A model generated the notes under the pieces. That model had not been told where the DNA came from. It saw nothing but the letters and a program-made list of their open reading frames with translations, and searched no databases. Below, in pieces: positions 14,268 to 23,547 of a stretch of 64,000 nt of DNA (its first letter is position 1; the number at the start of each line of letters is the position of its first letter). Source of the stretch: an uncultured Clostridia bacterium (GTDB lineage: Bacteria > Bacillota > Clostridia > Oscillospirales > Acutalibacteraceae); assembly GCA_937876205.1 (NCBI GenBank), contig CALEII010000004.1, positions 1-64,000 of the forward strand, given 5' to 3'. Both the position numbers and the translations under genes were made by a program.

Positions 14268-15488
14268 ATGAATTTCAACGGCGTAGATTTTGATACTTAT
14301 TTTAACAATTATCCTGATAAAAACGGTTACTTCGGCAAATACGGCGGAGTTTACATTGACGACAAGCTGAAGGCTGCGATGGCTGAAATCACAGAGGCAT
14401 ATTACTCAATCTGTCAGTCAAGAAAATTCATCGCTGAGCTTCGCAGAATCAGAAAGGAATTCCAGGGCAGACCCACCCCCGTGACTCATCTTGAAAGACT
14501 TTCAGATGCTCTCGGCGGCAAGGTTCAGCTTTATGCAAAGCGTGAGGACCTTAACCATTCAGGTGCTCACAAGCTCAACCACTGTATGGGTGAAGCACTT
14601 CTTGCAAAGTATATGGGCAAGAAGAAGGTTATTGCAGAAACAGGTGCAGGTCAGCACGGTGTTGCTCTTGCAACTGCAGCTGCTTACTTCGGTCTTGAAT
14701 GTGACATTTATATGGGCTCTGTTGATATAAAAAAGCAGGCTCCCAACGTTGCAAGAATGAAGATTCTGGGCGCAAATGTTGTTGAAGTAACACACGGTCT
14801 TCAGACACTCAAGGAAGCTGTTGACGCAGCCTTTGACGCATACAGCAAGGAATATAATGATTCAATTTACTGCATCGGCTCAGTTCTCGGCCCTCATCCC
14901 TTCCCTATGATGGTACGTGATTTCCAGAGCGTTGTGGGTATTGAAGCAAGAGACCAGTTCATCGAAATGACAGGTCATCTGCCCAACGCAATCGTTGCCT
15001 GTGTGGGCGGCGGCTCAAATGCGGCAGGTCTTTTCGCAGGCTTCCTCAACGACCCCGTTGACATTTACGGCATTGAGCCTCTCGGCAGAGGCCCCAAGCT
15101 CGGCGACCACGCAGCAAGCCTCAAATACGGCACAGAGGGTATTATGCACGGCTTCAATTCAATTATGCTCAAGGATGAAAACGGTGAGCCTGCTCCCGTT
15201 TACTCAGTAGCATCAGGCCTTGACTACCCCTCATCAGGCCCCGAGCACGCATTCCTTCAGGAAATCGGCAGAGTCAAGTATGATGTAATTGATGACGAAG
15301 AAACAATTGATGCTTTCTACAAGCTCAGCCGTCTTGAGGGTATCATTCCCGCTATCGAAAGCTCACACGCAGTCGCATACGGTATGAAGCTCGCTCAGAG
15401 AATGAACCACGGCTCAGTTCTTATCAATCTCTCAGGCAGAGGCGATAAGGATATGGACTATGTAATCGAAAACTTCGGCATCAGATAA
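14268..15488 (+). CDS. trpB: Tryptophan synthase beta chain
   Basis: A 406-residue PLP enzyme that joins indole and serine to make tryptophan. The PLP lysine is K102 (NHSGAHKLNH). The phosphate-binding loop is VGGGSNAAGLFAGF, and GRPTPVTHLERLS and SGLDYPSSGPEHAFLQ are family signatures. Length and the COMM-domain region fit TrpB1, the form that pairs with TrpA. No trpA or other trp gene is adjacent, so it may salvage indole or rely on an alpha chain encoded elsewhere. The TGG-specifier T-box upstream confirms a tryptophan role. GGAGG precedes ATG 14268. Confidence 0.95.
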   Translation: MNFNGVDFDTYFNNYPDKNGYFGKYGGVYIDDKLKAAMAEITEAYYSICQSRKFIAELRRIRKEFQGRPTPVTHLERLSDALGGKVQLYAKREDLNHSGAHKLNHCMGEALLAKYMGKKKVIAETGAGQHGVALATAAAYFGLECDIYMGSVDIKKQAPNVARMKILGANVVEVTHGLQTLKEAVDAAFDAYSKEYNDSIYCIGSVLGPHPFPMMVRDFQSVVGIEARDQFIEMTGHLPNAIVACVGGGSNAAGLFAGFLNDPVDIYGIEPLGRGPKLGDHAASLKYGTEGIMHGFNSIMLKDENGEPAPVYSVASGLDYPSSGPEHAFLQEIGRVKYDVIDDEETIDAFYKLSRLEGIIPAIESSHAVAYGMKLAQRMNHGSVLINLSGRGDKDMDYVIENFGIR

Positions 15489-15552
15489 GAACCGGTATTG
15501 CATTTGTGAGTGCAAATGTAGCCGGGCAGTAGACAAACACACTACAACAGAA

Positions 15553-15588
15553 AAGAGAAGATTCGTCTGTTACAACGAATCTTCTCTT
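15553..15588. terminator. Bidirectional terminator between trpB and the GH5 gene
   Basis: AAGAGAAGATTCGT and its exact inverse surround an 8-base loop. It is flanked by A- and T-rich sequence. Confidence 0.92.
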
Positions 15589-15591
15589 TAT

Positions 15592-17106
15592 TTATTCAAG
15601 ACCTTCCATATGGTCCATATAGCTGAAGCCTTCACCCTCAAATATAATTTTTACAGTGTGACTGCCGATGCCTGTTGTGATTTTTACAAGTGATGTTTCA
15701 TCATCAAGCTTCACAGTTTCATATTCGCCGTCTGTTTCTACAGATTTTATCGGTTTGTGCGCAAAAATTTCTGTGGGCACTTCAAATTCTTTATCCTGTG
15801 AATAGTGAAGAGTGAACGTATTTTCTCTTCTGTCGTGATTATATGAAATGATTTCGCCCGTGACAGCTCGGGGGTATGCTCTTTTGAGCACAAGACCGAG
15901 AGGTGACTCCATAAGCCCGTTAAAATATGCCCAGTAGGTGTTACTCCATTTGTTTGAGTCAAACAGCTGAAGCAGGAATTCAATATGGTGAAGCCATTCC
16001 GTACCCTCTGAAAATCCGCCCCATTCACCAACGATAACAGGCATATTCAGATTGTTATCCTGTTCTTTCTTTCTCTGGTCAAAAATTGATTTTACTCTGC
16101 CGCTGTTGGCATATTTGTATGCGGGAGTATCAACCATAAGGTCATATGCGTGAGGAGCAAAAAGCTGATTGGGGTCTCTTTTTCCGTCAACCTTAATGGG
16201 CTCAACTGCACACTGTATACCGAGATTTGAATAATAGCTGTTTTCAATGAAGAGAATCGGGTCCTTTGAAACCTCACGGATTTCTTTTGCTGTTGCATTG
16301 AGGAAAGGCATATACTTTTCTCTGTCAAATTTATTTACAATGGGAGCTGCTCTGTTTACAATTTCTTTGAAAACATCAGCCTGATACTGGTCAAGCACGT
16401 GAACGGCTCTGCCCTTTGTAAGGGCTTCTTTTATCATTTTTGTCTTTCTGATACGCTTGTCTGTAATTGTCTGCCCTGCAAGAGAAGTAATGAGCTTTAT
16501 AAAAGTCTTTCCGCCGTCTGAGCCCAGAAAAGGCTCATTCATAACATCATAACCGAAAAGTGCAGGATGTCCGTCAAGCTTTTCTGCAACGTGCTTCCAC
16601 ATATTTCTGTAGGCAGTCTGAACAAGATAGTTGTCAAGCCAGAAATTATCAAAAGCTCTGTGAACAGCCTTGCTTATAAAATAGCTTTCTGCCCATACAA
16701 GCTTAGGATTTGTGTACTTGTGTCCGTCAGTGTGACAAGCCCAGTACGGAGCACCGTCACCGGGGCCGTTATACCAACCTGAATAAAGATCCTGATGCAT
16801 ATCAATATAGGCATAGATACCTGCTTCGTGACACTTGTCAAGTATTTTCTTTATTGCATCAAGATATTCGTCGTTGTATTTACCCTTTTCGGGTTCAACT
16901 GCTTCCCAGGTGATGCCCAGACGGATAATATTCATACCGAATGACTTGAATTTTTCAAGTCTTCCGTCAGCCCATTCATATTCAAATTCTCTCTTGCCCG
17001 TTTCGGGGTTAAAGCTGCCTTTATCACAGACATTTATGCCGTGAAAAATTCTTTCTCTGCCATATTCGTCAATAAGTCTCTTGCCTTCTGTACGGATTCT
17101 GTCCAT
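15592..17106 (-). CDS. GH5 glycoside hydrolase, endoglycoceramidase-like
   Basis: A 504-residue (beta/alpha)8 glycoside hydrolase of family GH5. The acid/base is E191 (GYDVMNEPFLG) and the nucleophile E361 (PVIVGEWGGFSEG). HGINVCDKGSF at the start and MHQDLYSGWYNGPGDGAPYW at about 103-122 resemble endoglycoceramidases, which cut the bond between oligosaccharide and ceramide in glycosphingolipids. A C-terminal beta-sandwich (ENTFTLHYSQDKEFEVPTEI) completes the usual layout. There is no signal peptide, so it would act inside the cell, perhaps on a small imported glycoside such as a glucoside or steryl/ceramide conjugate. AAGGAGG precedes ATG 17106. Palindrome copy E lies in the 5' leader. Confidence 0.75.
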   Translation of the reverse strand: MDRIRTEGKRLIDEYGRERIFHGINVCDKGSFNPETGKREFEYEWADGRLEKFKSFGMNIIRLGITWEAVEPEKGKYNDEYLDAIKKILDKCHEAGIYAYIDMHQDLYSGWYNGPGDGAPYWACHTDGHKYTNPKLVWAESYFISKAVHRAFDNFWLDNYLVQTAYRNMWKHVAEKLDGHPALFGYDVMNEPFLGSDGGKTFIKLITSLAGQTITDKRIRKTKMIKEALTKGRAVHVLDQYQADVFKEIVNRAAPIVNKFDREKYMPFLNATAKEIREVSKDPILFIENSYYSNLGIQCAVEPIKVDGKRDPNQLFAPHAYDLMVDTPAYKYANSGRVKSIFDQRKKEQDNNLNMPVIVGEWGGFSEGTEWLHHIEFLLQLFDSNKWSNTYWAYFNGLMESPLGLVLKRAYPRAVTGEIISYNHDRRENTFTLHYSQDKEFEVPTEIFAHKPIKSVETDGEYETVKLDDETSLVKITTGIGSHTVKIIFEGEGFSYMDHMEGLE

Positions 17107-17126
17107 TTAAAATCCTCCTTGATGGG

Positions 17127-17162
17127 AAACAATATTTTATCGTTCCGAAAAACTATTATTTA
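17127..17162. repeat. Palindromic repeat, copy E (degenerate)
   Basis: AAACAATATTTTATCG, three bases, then CGAAAAACTATTATTT: a decayed version of the repeat, in the leader of the GH5 gene. Confidence 0.55.
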
Positions 17163-17222
17163 CATTATACCATAATATTTTCTCTGTTTCTATACTATGC
17201 ACATATTTTTTTATAAAACCTA

Positions 17223-17251
17223 TTAACTTTTTTTATTTCTTCTGTTATACT
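17223..17251 (+). promoter_or_regulatory. Promoter of rmuC
   Basis: TTAACT, 17 bases, TATACT, about 30 bases before the start. Confidence 0.65.
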
Positions 17252-17280
17252 TTAGAAGATAACAAAGCTGAGGTGTTTTT

Positions 17281-18558
17281 ATGGATATTATTATTCTGTT
17301 ATTTGTAATTCTGACAACTGTATTTTCACTACTGGCTCTGATTTTTTCACTCAGGGCGTCAAAAAAAGGTGACAACAGAAATGACACTGTGATTGAGGCA
17401 AAAATCACAGCTCTTTCAGACACTGTTTCCCGTGAGATGTCTGCCGCAAGAAGCGAAAATGCACGCACTACTGACGGCATTAAAGACAAAATCAATGAAA
17501 TGAGTGAAAAGAATGTGACAATGCAGCACAGAGTTGTTTCTTCTGTCAATGAATCGCTTCTTGAAATCAAGACTGCAAATGCACAACAGAATGAGAAAAT
17601 TATCACAACTCTCACTCAGGCTGTTGAAAAAATGACTGAAAAAAATGAGAAAAAGCTTGAAGAAATGCGTGCAACTGTTGATGAAAAGCTCACATCGACA
17701 CTCACCACAAGACTTGATTCTTCATTCAAAACGGTATCGGGCCAGCTTGAGAAATTATACACATCACTCGGCGAAATGAAAGAGCTTTCAGGCGGAATAA
17801 CACAGAATGTTTCATCACTCAACAGAGTGCTTACAAATGTCAAGGCAAGAGGCACGTGGGCTGAGTATCTGCTTGAAGGAATCCTTGACCAGACAGTGCC
17901 GAATATGTACATAAAGAATTTCAAGCCCGAGGGACTCAAGGATTTTGTTGAGTTTGCAGTAAAGCTCCCCTCAGGTGAAGACAGCAAAAAAATAACATAT
18001 CTGCCTATTGACTCAAAATTCCCTATGGAAGACTATGCAAGACTCTGTGCAGCTGCCGATTCAGCAGATGCTGAAGCTGTTGCTGAGGCAAGAAAAGCTC
18101 TCGAAAGACGGGTTCTTGATGAGGCAAAGGCTGTGTCAAAATATATCTCTGTACCCGAGACAACCCCATTTGCAATTATGTATCTTGCAACAGAGGGGCT
18201 TTATGCAGAAATTGCATCGTCAAAATCAGGTCTTTTTGAAAGAATACAGAATGAATTCAGTGTTATGATTGCAGGTCCCACAACAATAACAGCACTGCTC
18301 AATTCAGTCGCTATGGGTCTTCGCACAATGGCAGTCAATGAAAAGGCAAACGAAATAAAAGACCTGCTTGCAGCAATCAAAAAACAGTATGACAGCTTTG
18401 ATACAATTCTCGTTAAGGTCAAGAAGAAAATTTCCGAAGCCGATGCTTCACTTGAGGAAGCAACAAGAAGAAACAATATTATTCAGAAAAAGCTCAAAAA
18501 CATTGATGCCGCAGACAGCCTGACGGCAGATAATCTGCTCGGAATTACGGAAGAATAA
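17281..18558 (+). CDS. rmuC: DNA recombination protein RmuC
   Basis: A 425-residue RmuC-family protein with an N-terminal membrane anchor (IIILLFVILTTVFSLLALIF), a coiled coil over about residues 40-150, and a nuclease-like core domain. The core is recognisable by KARGTWAEYLLEGILDQTVP, YLPIDSKFPMEDYARL, TPFAIMYLATEGLYAEI and GPTTITALLNSVAMGLRTMA. A further coiled coil ends the protein. RmuC limits inversions at short inverted repeats in E. coli, which is notable in a region dense in palindromes, though no link is shown. GAGG precedes ATG 17281. The gene is monocistronic. Confidence 0.92.
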   Translation: MDIIILLFVILTTVFSLLALIFSLRASKKGDNRNDTVIEAKITALSDTVSREMSAARSENARTTDGIKDKINEMSEKNVTMQHRVVSSVNESLLEIKTANAQQNEKIITTLTQAVEKMTEKNEKKLEEMRATVDEKLTSTLTTRLDSSFKTVSGQLEKLYTSLGEMKELSGGITQNVSSLNRVLTNVKARGTWAEYLLEGILDQTVPNMYIKNFKPEGLKDFVEFAVKLPSGEDSKKITYLPIDSKFPMEDYARLCAAADSADAEAVAEARKALERRVLDEAKAVSKYISVPETTPFAIMYLATEGLYAEIASSKSGLFERIQNEFSVMIAGPTTITALLNSVAMGLRTMAVNEKANEIKDLLAAIKKQYDSFDTILVKVKKKISEADASLEEATRRNNIIQKKLKNIDAADSLTADNLLGITEE

Positions 18559-18639
18559 AAAATTAACAAAATACTGATGAATTGTGCATCATATTATGAT
18601 ATAATAAATTTGTTATGTACATATTTCAGGAGGTAAATC

Positions 18640-21078
18640 ATGAAACACGGTGACATTATTGCAAAAATGACCCTTCAGCAGAAAGCAGATTTCTGCTCAG
18701 GTAAAGACTTCTGGCATCTTCAGGAAAATGAAGAACTCGGTCTTCCTTCAATTATGGTCTGTGACGGCCCTCACGGTCTGAGAAAGAAGAAAGAAAAGAA
18801 AGAAAAAGGCGAGCTTATGAGCTCAAAGCCTGCAACCTGCTTCCCCACAGCTGTTACAACAGCAAGCTCATGGAATCCTGAGCTTATAGAGGAAATGGGT
18901 AAGGCTCTGGGTGAAGAATGTCTTGAAGAAAAGGTTTCCGTACTTCTCGGCCCCGGTGCAAATATCAAGCGTTCACCTCTTTGCGGCAGAAATTTTGAGT
19001 ATTTCTCAGAAGACCCCTATCTTGCAGGCAGAATCGGCACAGCATTTGTAAAGGGTGTTCAGTCAAGAGGTATAGGCACATCACTCAAGCATTTTGCTGC
19101 CAACAATCAGGAAACAAGAAGAATGACTGTTGACTCTGTTGTTGATGAAAGAACACTGCGTGAAATATATCTTGCAGCATTTGAACCCATTGTAAGAGAA
19201 GCTCAGCCCTGGACTGTTATGAATGCCTACAACCGTCTTAACGGTGAATACTGTGCAGAGCACAAGTGGCTTCTTAATGATGTCCTGCGTGACGAATGGG
19301 GCTTTAAAGGTATCGTTGTAACAGACTGGGGTGCAAACAATGACAAGGTGCTCGGTCTTAAAGCAGGTCAGGACCTTGAAATGCCAACCTCCTACGGTAT
19401 AGCTGCAGCAAAAATCGTTGAAGCTGTAAAGAACGGCGAGCTTGACGAAGCAATTGTTGACATCTGCGTTGACAGAATACTTGACCTTATCCTCAAGTCA
19501 AAGGAAAATCTTCGTGACTATGTGGCTGACAAGGATGCACATCACGCTCTCGCAAGAAAAATTGCAGGCGAATCAATGGTGCTTCTCAAGAATAAAAACA
19601 ATATACTTCCTCTTGACAAGTCAAAGAAAATTGCTCTTATCGGTGAAATGGCAAAGAACCCCCGTTATCAGGGTGCAGGCTCATCACTTATCAACCCCAC
19701 AAAGCTTGACAATTCATTTGACGAGCTGATGAATGAGGGCGTAAGCTTTGAATATGCAGAAGGCTATGTAAGAAAGTCAGACAAGCCTGATGAAAAGCTC
19801 ATTGCAGAAGCAGCAGATAAGGCAAAGAATGCAGATATTGCAGTTCTTTTCATCGGTCTTACAGAATCATACGAAACAGAAGGCAATGACAGAAAGCACA
19901 TCAGCCTCCCCGAAAGCCACAACGCTCTTGTTGATGCAGTATGCGCAGTGTGTGAAAAGGTTGTTGTTGTTCTTTCAGGTGGTTGTCCCGTTACAATGCC
20001 CTGGCTTGACAAGGTTGATGCAGTGCTCAACGGCTATCTCGGCGGTCAGGCAGGCGGCACAGCAATAGTTGATATTCTTCTCGGCAAGGTCAACCCCTCA
20101 GGTAAGCTTGCAGAAACATATCCCCTTGCACTTGAAGAAACAGCATCAACAGCTAACTTCCCCGGCAATCCCCTCACAGTTGAATACCGTGAAGGCATCT
20201 ATGTTGGCTACAGATATTTTGACACTGCAAAGAAAGATGTTCTCTTCCCCTTCGGTTACGGTCTTTCATACACAAGCTTTGAGTATTCCGATATGAAGCT
20301 CTCAGCAAAGAATATCAAAGACACCGACACTCTCACAGTTTCCTTCACAGTTAAGAACACAGGCTCTGTTGCAGGTGCAGAAATTGCTCAGGTTTATGTA
20401 AAGGATACAGACTCAACAATCTTCCGTCCCGAAAAGGAACTTAAGGGCTTTAAGAAGGTTTATCTTGAAGCAGGTGAAGAAAAGGAAGTTGAAATCACAC
20501 TTGATAAGCGTTCATTTGCTTATTATAATGTTGAGCTTCACGACTGGCACGTTGAAAGCGGTGATTTTGAAATTCTTGTCGGTGCATCAAGCCGTGACAT
20601 AAGACTTTCTGACACAATAACAGCAGAATCCACAGTTACAGCTGCAATACCCGACTACAGACAGGTTGCTCCCTGCTACTACGGTGCTGATGTTATGGAT
20701 GTACCTGCAGAGCAGTTTGAAGCTCTTCTGGGCAGACCCATTCCCCTTACACACAGAGACCCCAATGTGCCTCTGGGAATCAACAACACTCTTGAGGACT
20801 CAATGAGCGGCAAGGCAGGCTCAAAAATCTGCAAGCTCGTCAAGAAGATTATGGCTATGATGCCCGATGACGGCAACAAGGATATGATGGAAGCAATGGC
20901 TCTGCAGATTCCTATAAGATGTATGATGTCTATGAGTATGGGCGTTCTTTCTGAGAAAATGGCAAACGGAATTCTCGACATTCTCAATGACAAAGGTGTA
21001 TGCAAGGGTCTCGGCAAGATACTTTCAGGTATAGGCAATGCCCTCAAAAATATGAAAAACCTTTTCAACTCAATCTGA
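18640..21078 (+). CDS. GH3 beta-glucosidase with fibronectin III-like domain
   Basis: An 812-residue cytoplasmic glycoside hydrolase of family 3, probably a beta-glucosidase acting on imported oligosaccharides. The N-terminal barrel carries GPGANIKRSPLCGRNFEYFS, SLKHFAANNQETRR and the nucleophile D229 in IVVTDWGANND. The second alpha/beta domain follows (ESMVLLKNKNNILPLDKSKK), then a fibronectin III-like domain (FPFGYGLSYTSFEYSDMKLS). After about residue 665 there is an extra 145-residue tail rich in Met and Lys that is not part of the standard GH3 layout. No signal peptide is present. A short palindrome (TGATG-N7-CATCA) overlies the leader. AGGAGG precedes ATG 18640. Confidence 0.92.
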   Translation: MKHGDIIAKMTLQQKADFCSGKDFWHLQENEELGLPSIMVCDGPHGLRKKKEKKEKGELMSSKPATCFPTAVTTASSWNPELIEEMGKALGEECLEEKVSVLLGPGANIKRSPLCGRNFEYFSEDPYLAGRIGTAFVKGVQSRGIGTSLKHFAANNQETRRMTVDSVVDERTLREIYLAAFEPIVREAQPWTVMNAYNRLNGEYCAEHKWLLNDVLRDEWGFKGIVVTDWGANNDKVLGLKAGQDLEMPTSYGIAAAKIVEAVKNGELDEAIVDICVDRILDLILKSKENLRDYVADKDAHHALARKIAGESMVLLKNKNNILPLDKSKKIALIGEMAKNPRYQGAGSSLINPTKLDNSFDELMNEGVSFEYAEGYVRKSDKPDEKLIAEAADKAKNADIAVLFIGLTESYETEGNDRKHISLPESHNALVDAVCAVCEKVVVVLSGGCPVTMPWLDKVDAVLNGYLGGQAGGTAIVDILLGKVNPSGKLAETYPLALEETASTANFPGNPLTVEYREGIYVGYRYFDTAKKDVLFPFGYGLSYTSFEYSDMKLSAKNIKDTDTLTVSFTVKNTGSVAGAEIAQVYVKDTDSTIFRPEKELKGFKKVYLEAGEEKEVEITLDKRSFAYYNVELHDWHVESGDFEILVGASSRDIRLSDTITAESTVTAAIPDYRQVAPCYYGADVMDVPAEQFEALLGRPIPLTHRDPNVPLGINNTLEDSMSGKAGSKICKLVKKIMAMMPDDGNKDMMEAMALQIPIRCMMSMSMGVLSEKMANGILDILNDKGVCKGLGKILSGIGNALKNMKNLFNSI

Positions 21079-21086
21079 TATAATTT

Positions 21087-21118
21087 CAGGGACTGTACAA
21101 ATCAGTCCCTGTTTTTTT
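21087..21118 (+). terminator. Terminator after the GH3 gene
   Basis: CAGGGACTG and its inverse surround TACAAAT and are followed by seven T. Confidence 0.95.
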
Positions 21119-21173
21119 GAATATTTGCACACTTTTTGTCGTCAAAAAAGTGTAATTTTCCTTACATTTTATA

Positions 21174-21202
21174 TTGCAATTTAAGAAACTCTGTAATATA
21201 AT
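21174..21202 (+). promoter_or_regulatory. Promoter of ddh
   Basis: TTGCAA, 17 bases, TATAAT. Confidence 0.75.
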
Positions 21203-21235
21203 TTTTTATATCTTTTTCTGAAAGGATGAATTTTA

Positions 21236-22216
21236 ATGATAAAAATTGCAATTGCAGGCTACGGCAATCTTGGCAGAGGCGTTGAAAGTGCCGTATCCAA
21301 ATGTGACGATATGGAGCTTGTGGCTCTTTTCACAAGAAGAGACCCGCAGACAGTCAAGCCCGTTACCGATATTCCCGTTTATAATATTGACAAGGCCTGC
21401 GAAATGGCAGATAAAATAGATGTTATGATTCTTTGCGGCGGCTCAGCAAAAGACCTGCCTGAGCAGACTCCCGCAATGGCTGAGTATTTCAATGTTGTTG
21501 ACTCATTTGACACTCACGCAAGAATACCTGAGCACTTTGCAAATGTAGATGCAGTATGCAAAAAAAGCGGTAAGGTAGGCATAATTTCAATCGGCTGGGA
21601 CCCCGGTCTTTTTTCACTTAACCGTATGCTCGGTCAGGCAATTCTTCCCTGCGGCAGTGATTACACATTCTGGGGAAAAGGCGTCAGTCAGGGGCATTCA
21701 GATGCTATCCGTCGCATTGAGGGTGTAAAGGATGCCCGACAGTACACAATTCCCGTTGATGAAGCTCTTGCAAAGGTCAGAAACGGTGAAAATCCTGTGC
21801 TTTCAACACGTCAGAAGCACACAAGAGAGTGTTTTGTTGTGGCTGAAGACGGCGCAGACCTCAAGGCAATTGAAGAACAGATTGTCACAATGCCTAACTA
21901 CTTTGCAGATTATGATACAACTGTTCATTTCATCAGCGAAGATGAGCTTATGAGAGACCACAAGGGTATTCCTCACGGAGGTATGGTTTTCAGAACAGGC
22001 ACAACAGGTTTTGATAACGGCAATAAGCATATAATTGAATATAAGCTCACTCTTGATTCTAACCCCGAATTCACATCAAGCGTGCTCGTTGCTTATGCAA
22101 GAGCTGCATACAGACTTGCACAGGAGGGCAACTCAGGCTGTAAGACAATTTTTGATGTTGCCCCTGCGTATATCCACCCTGCATCATCAGAGGAATTAAG
22201 AAAGAATTTGCTGTAA
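21236..22216 (+). CDS. ddh: meso-Diaminopimelate D-dehydrogenase
   Basis: A 326-residue NADPH-dependent dehydrogenase that makes meso-diaminopimelate from tetrahydrodipicolinate in a single step, for lysine and peptidoglycan synthesis. The Rossmann start IKIAIAGYGNLGRGVESAV, the catalytic-site segment FNVVDSFDTHARIPEHF, SIGWDPGLFSLNRML and WGKGVSQGHSDAIRRIEGVK are strong family signatures, and length is as expected. AAAGGATG precedes ATG 21236. It is monocistronic, with its own promoter and terminator. Confidence 0.95.
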   Translation: MIKIAIAGYGNLGRGVESAVSKCDDMELVALFTRRDPQTVKPVTDIPVYNIDKACEMADKIDVMILCGGSAKDLPEQTPAMAEYFNVVDSFDTHARIPEHFANVDAVCKKSGKVGIISIGWDPGLFSLNRMLGQAILPCGSDYTFWGKGVSQGHSDAIRRIEGVKDARQYTIPVDEALAKVRNGENPVLSTRQKHTRECFVVAEDGADLKAIEEQIVTMPNYFADYDTTVHFISEDELMRDHKGIPHGGMVFRTGTTGFDNGNKHIIEYKLTLDSNPEFTSSVLVAYARAAYRLAQEGNSGCKTIFDVAPAYIHPASSEELRKNLL

Positions 22217-22265
22217 TAAAAGTATTGTGCAACAAGTTGAATTTCTGAGTTCGGAATAAAAACGA

Positions 22266-22294
22266 AATCCCCGCCGATCGGCGAGGATTTTTTG
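22266..22294. terminator. Terminator between ddh and the DUF1015 gene
   Basis: AATCCCCGCC-GAT-CGGCGAGGATT with one mismatch, followed by T6. An A-run on the other side makes it usable in both directions. Confidence 0.88.
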
Positions 22295-22297
22295 ATA

Positions 22298-23536
22298 TTA
22301 TGAAAGTTTATGAATAAACAATCCGCTCAGAAGCTTAGGCTCAAACCAGGTTGATTTGGGCGGCATAACCTTACCTGCATCAGCTATATCCATCAGGTCA
22401 TCAAGTGTTGTGGGAAACATTGAGAAAGCAATATTCATATCAAGAGCGCATCGTCTTTCAAGCTCCTCAAGACCTCTGATACCGCCGACAAAGTCAATTC
22501 TCTTATCTGTTCTGGGGTCTTCTATGCCGAAAACAGGTGTGATTACATTCTTCTGAAGAATAGAAACGTCAAGTCTGTCAACGGGGTCTGTTCCGTCAAA
22601 TGTGCCGTCCTTTGCCGTAAGCTTATACCACTCGTTGTCAATATACATACCGAATGTGTGTTTCTTTTCGGGGTGGTAAATACCGTCATTTTTCTGAATA
22701 TCAAATTTCTCTGAAATTTCTGCAAGAAGTCCGTCCTTAGTCTTGCCGTTGTAATCTGCAATAAGACGGTTATAATCCATAATTGCAAGGTCATCGCTTC
22801 TGAAATACACAGCAAGGAAGAAATTAAACTCCTCACTGCCGTTATAACCGGGATTTGCTTCACGGCGCTTCATACCGACCTTGACGGCAGAAGCAGCTCT
22901 GTGATGACCGTCTGCAATATAGAGATAAGGTATATTCTCAAACGCATCAGCAATGGTTTTTATATCCTCTTCACAGTCAACAACCCAGACTGTATTGCCT
23001 ATGCCGTCGTCTGTCACAAAATCATACTCAGCCTCTTTTGCAACATACTTTGCAATTACGGCATCAACCGTTTCATTTCCTCTGTATGTCAGAAAAATGG
23101 GGCCTGTGTTTGCATCGCAGTAATCAACATGATTTATTCTGTCTGCCTCTTTATCGGCTCTTGTGAATTCGTGTTTTCTGATTACATTATTTATATAGTC
23201 ATCAATGGATGCACAGCCTACAATGCCTGTCTGCGCTCTGCCGTTCATAATCTGACGGTAGATATAAAGGCAGGGCTTTTCATCCTGAATACATATTCCG
23301 TCCTCTGAAAGTCTGTCAAGATTTTCTCTTGCTTTCAGATAAACCTTTTCATCATATATATAAGTGCCCTCGGGCAGGTCGATTTCTGCCTTGTCAACGT
23401 GAAGGAATGACAAGGGGTTGCCCTTTACCATTTCCTTTGCCTCTGCACTGTTCATAACATCGTATGGAAGCGCTGCTACCTTTGCTGCATTTTCTTTTGT
23501 AGGGCGTACTGCCCTGAACGGTCTTAAAACTGACAT
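22298..23536 (-). CDS. DUF1015-family protein
   Basis: A 412-residue DUF1015 protein. The start LRPFRAVRPTKENAAKVAAL, PYDVMNSAEAKEMVKGNPLS, YLYIADGHHRAASAVKVGMK and TGIVGCASIDDYINNVIRKH are typical of this broadly distributed but uncharacterised family, which is sometimes annotated as a ParB-like or kinase-type protein. The conserved DGHHR motif near residue 210 suggests a catalytic or metal-binding site. AAGGAG precedes ATG 23536. Only 11 bases separate it from the upstream peptide-binding lipoprotein gene, so the two are probably co-transcribed. A functional link is unproven. Confidence 0.88.
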   Translation of the reverse strand: MSVLRPFRAVRPTKENAAKVAALPYDVMNSAEAKEMVKGNPLSFLHVDKAEIDLPEGTYIYDEKVYLKARENLDRLSEDGICIQDEKPCLYIYRQIMNGRAQTGIVGCASIDDYINNVIRKHEFTRADKEADRINHVDYCDANTGPIFLTYRGNETVDAVIAKYVAKEAEYDFVTDDGIGNTVWVVDCEEDIKTIADAFENIPYLYIADGHHRAASAVKVGMKRREANPGYNGSEEFNFFLAVYFRSDDLAIMDYNRLIADYNGKTKDGLLAEISEKFDIQKNDGIYHPEKKHTFGMYIDNEWYKLTAKDGTFDGTDPVDRLDVSILQKNVITPVFGIEDPRTDKRIDFVGGIRGLEELERRCALDMNIAFSMFPTTLDDLMDIADAGKVMPPKSTWFEPKLLSGLFIHKLS

Positions 23537-23547
23537 ATTTTTACTCC

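Noticed and set aside
18575..18606. Palindromes TGATG-N7-CATCA and ATCAT-N3-ATGAT before the GH3 gene as a LacI-type operator
   Set aside because: They are short and imperfect in AT-rich DNA, no regulator gene is near, and no clear promoter could be placed relative to them.
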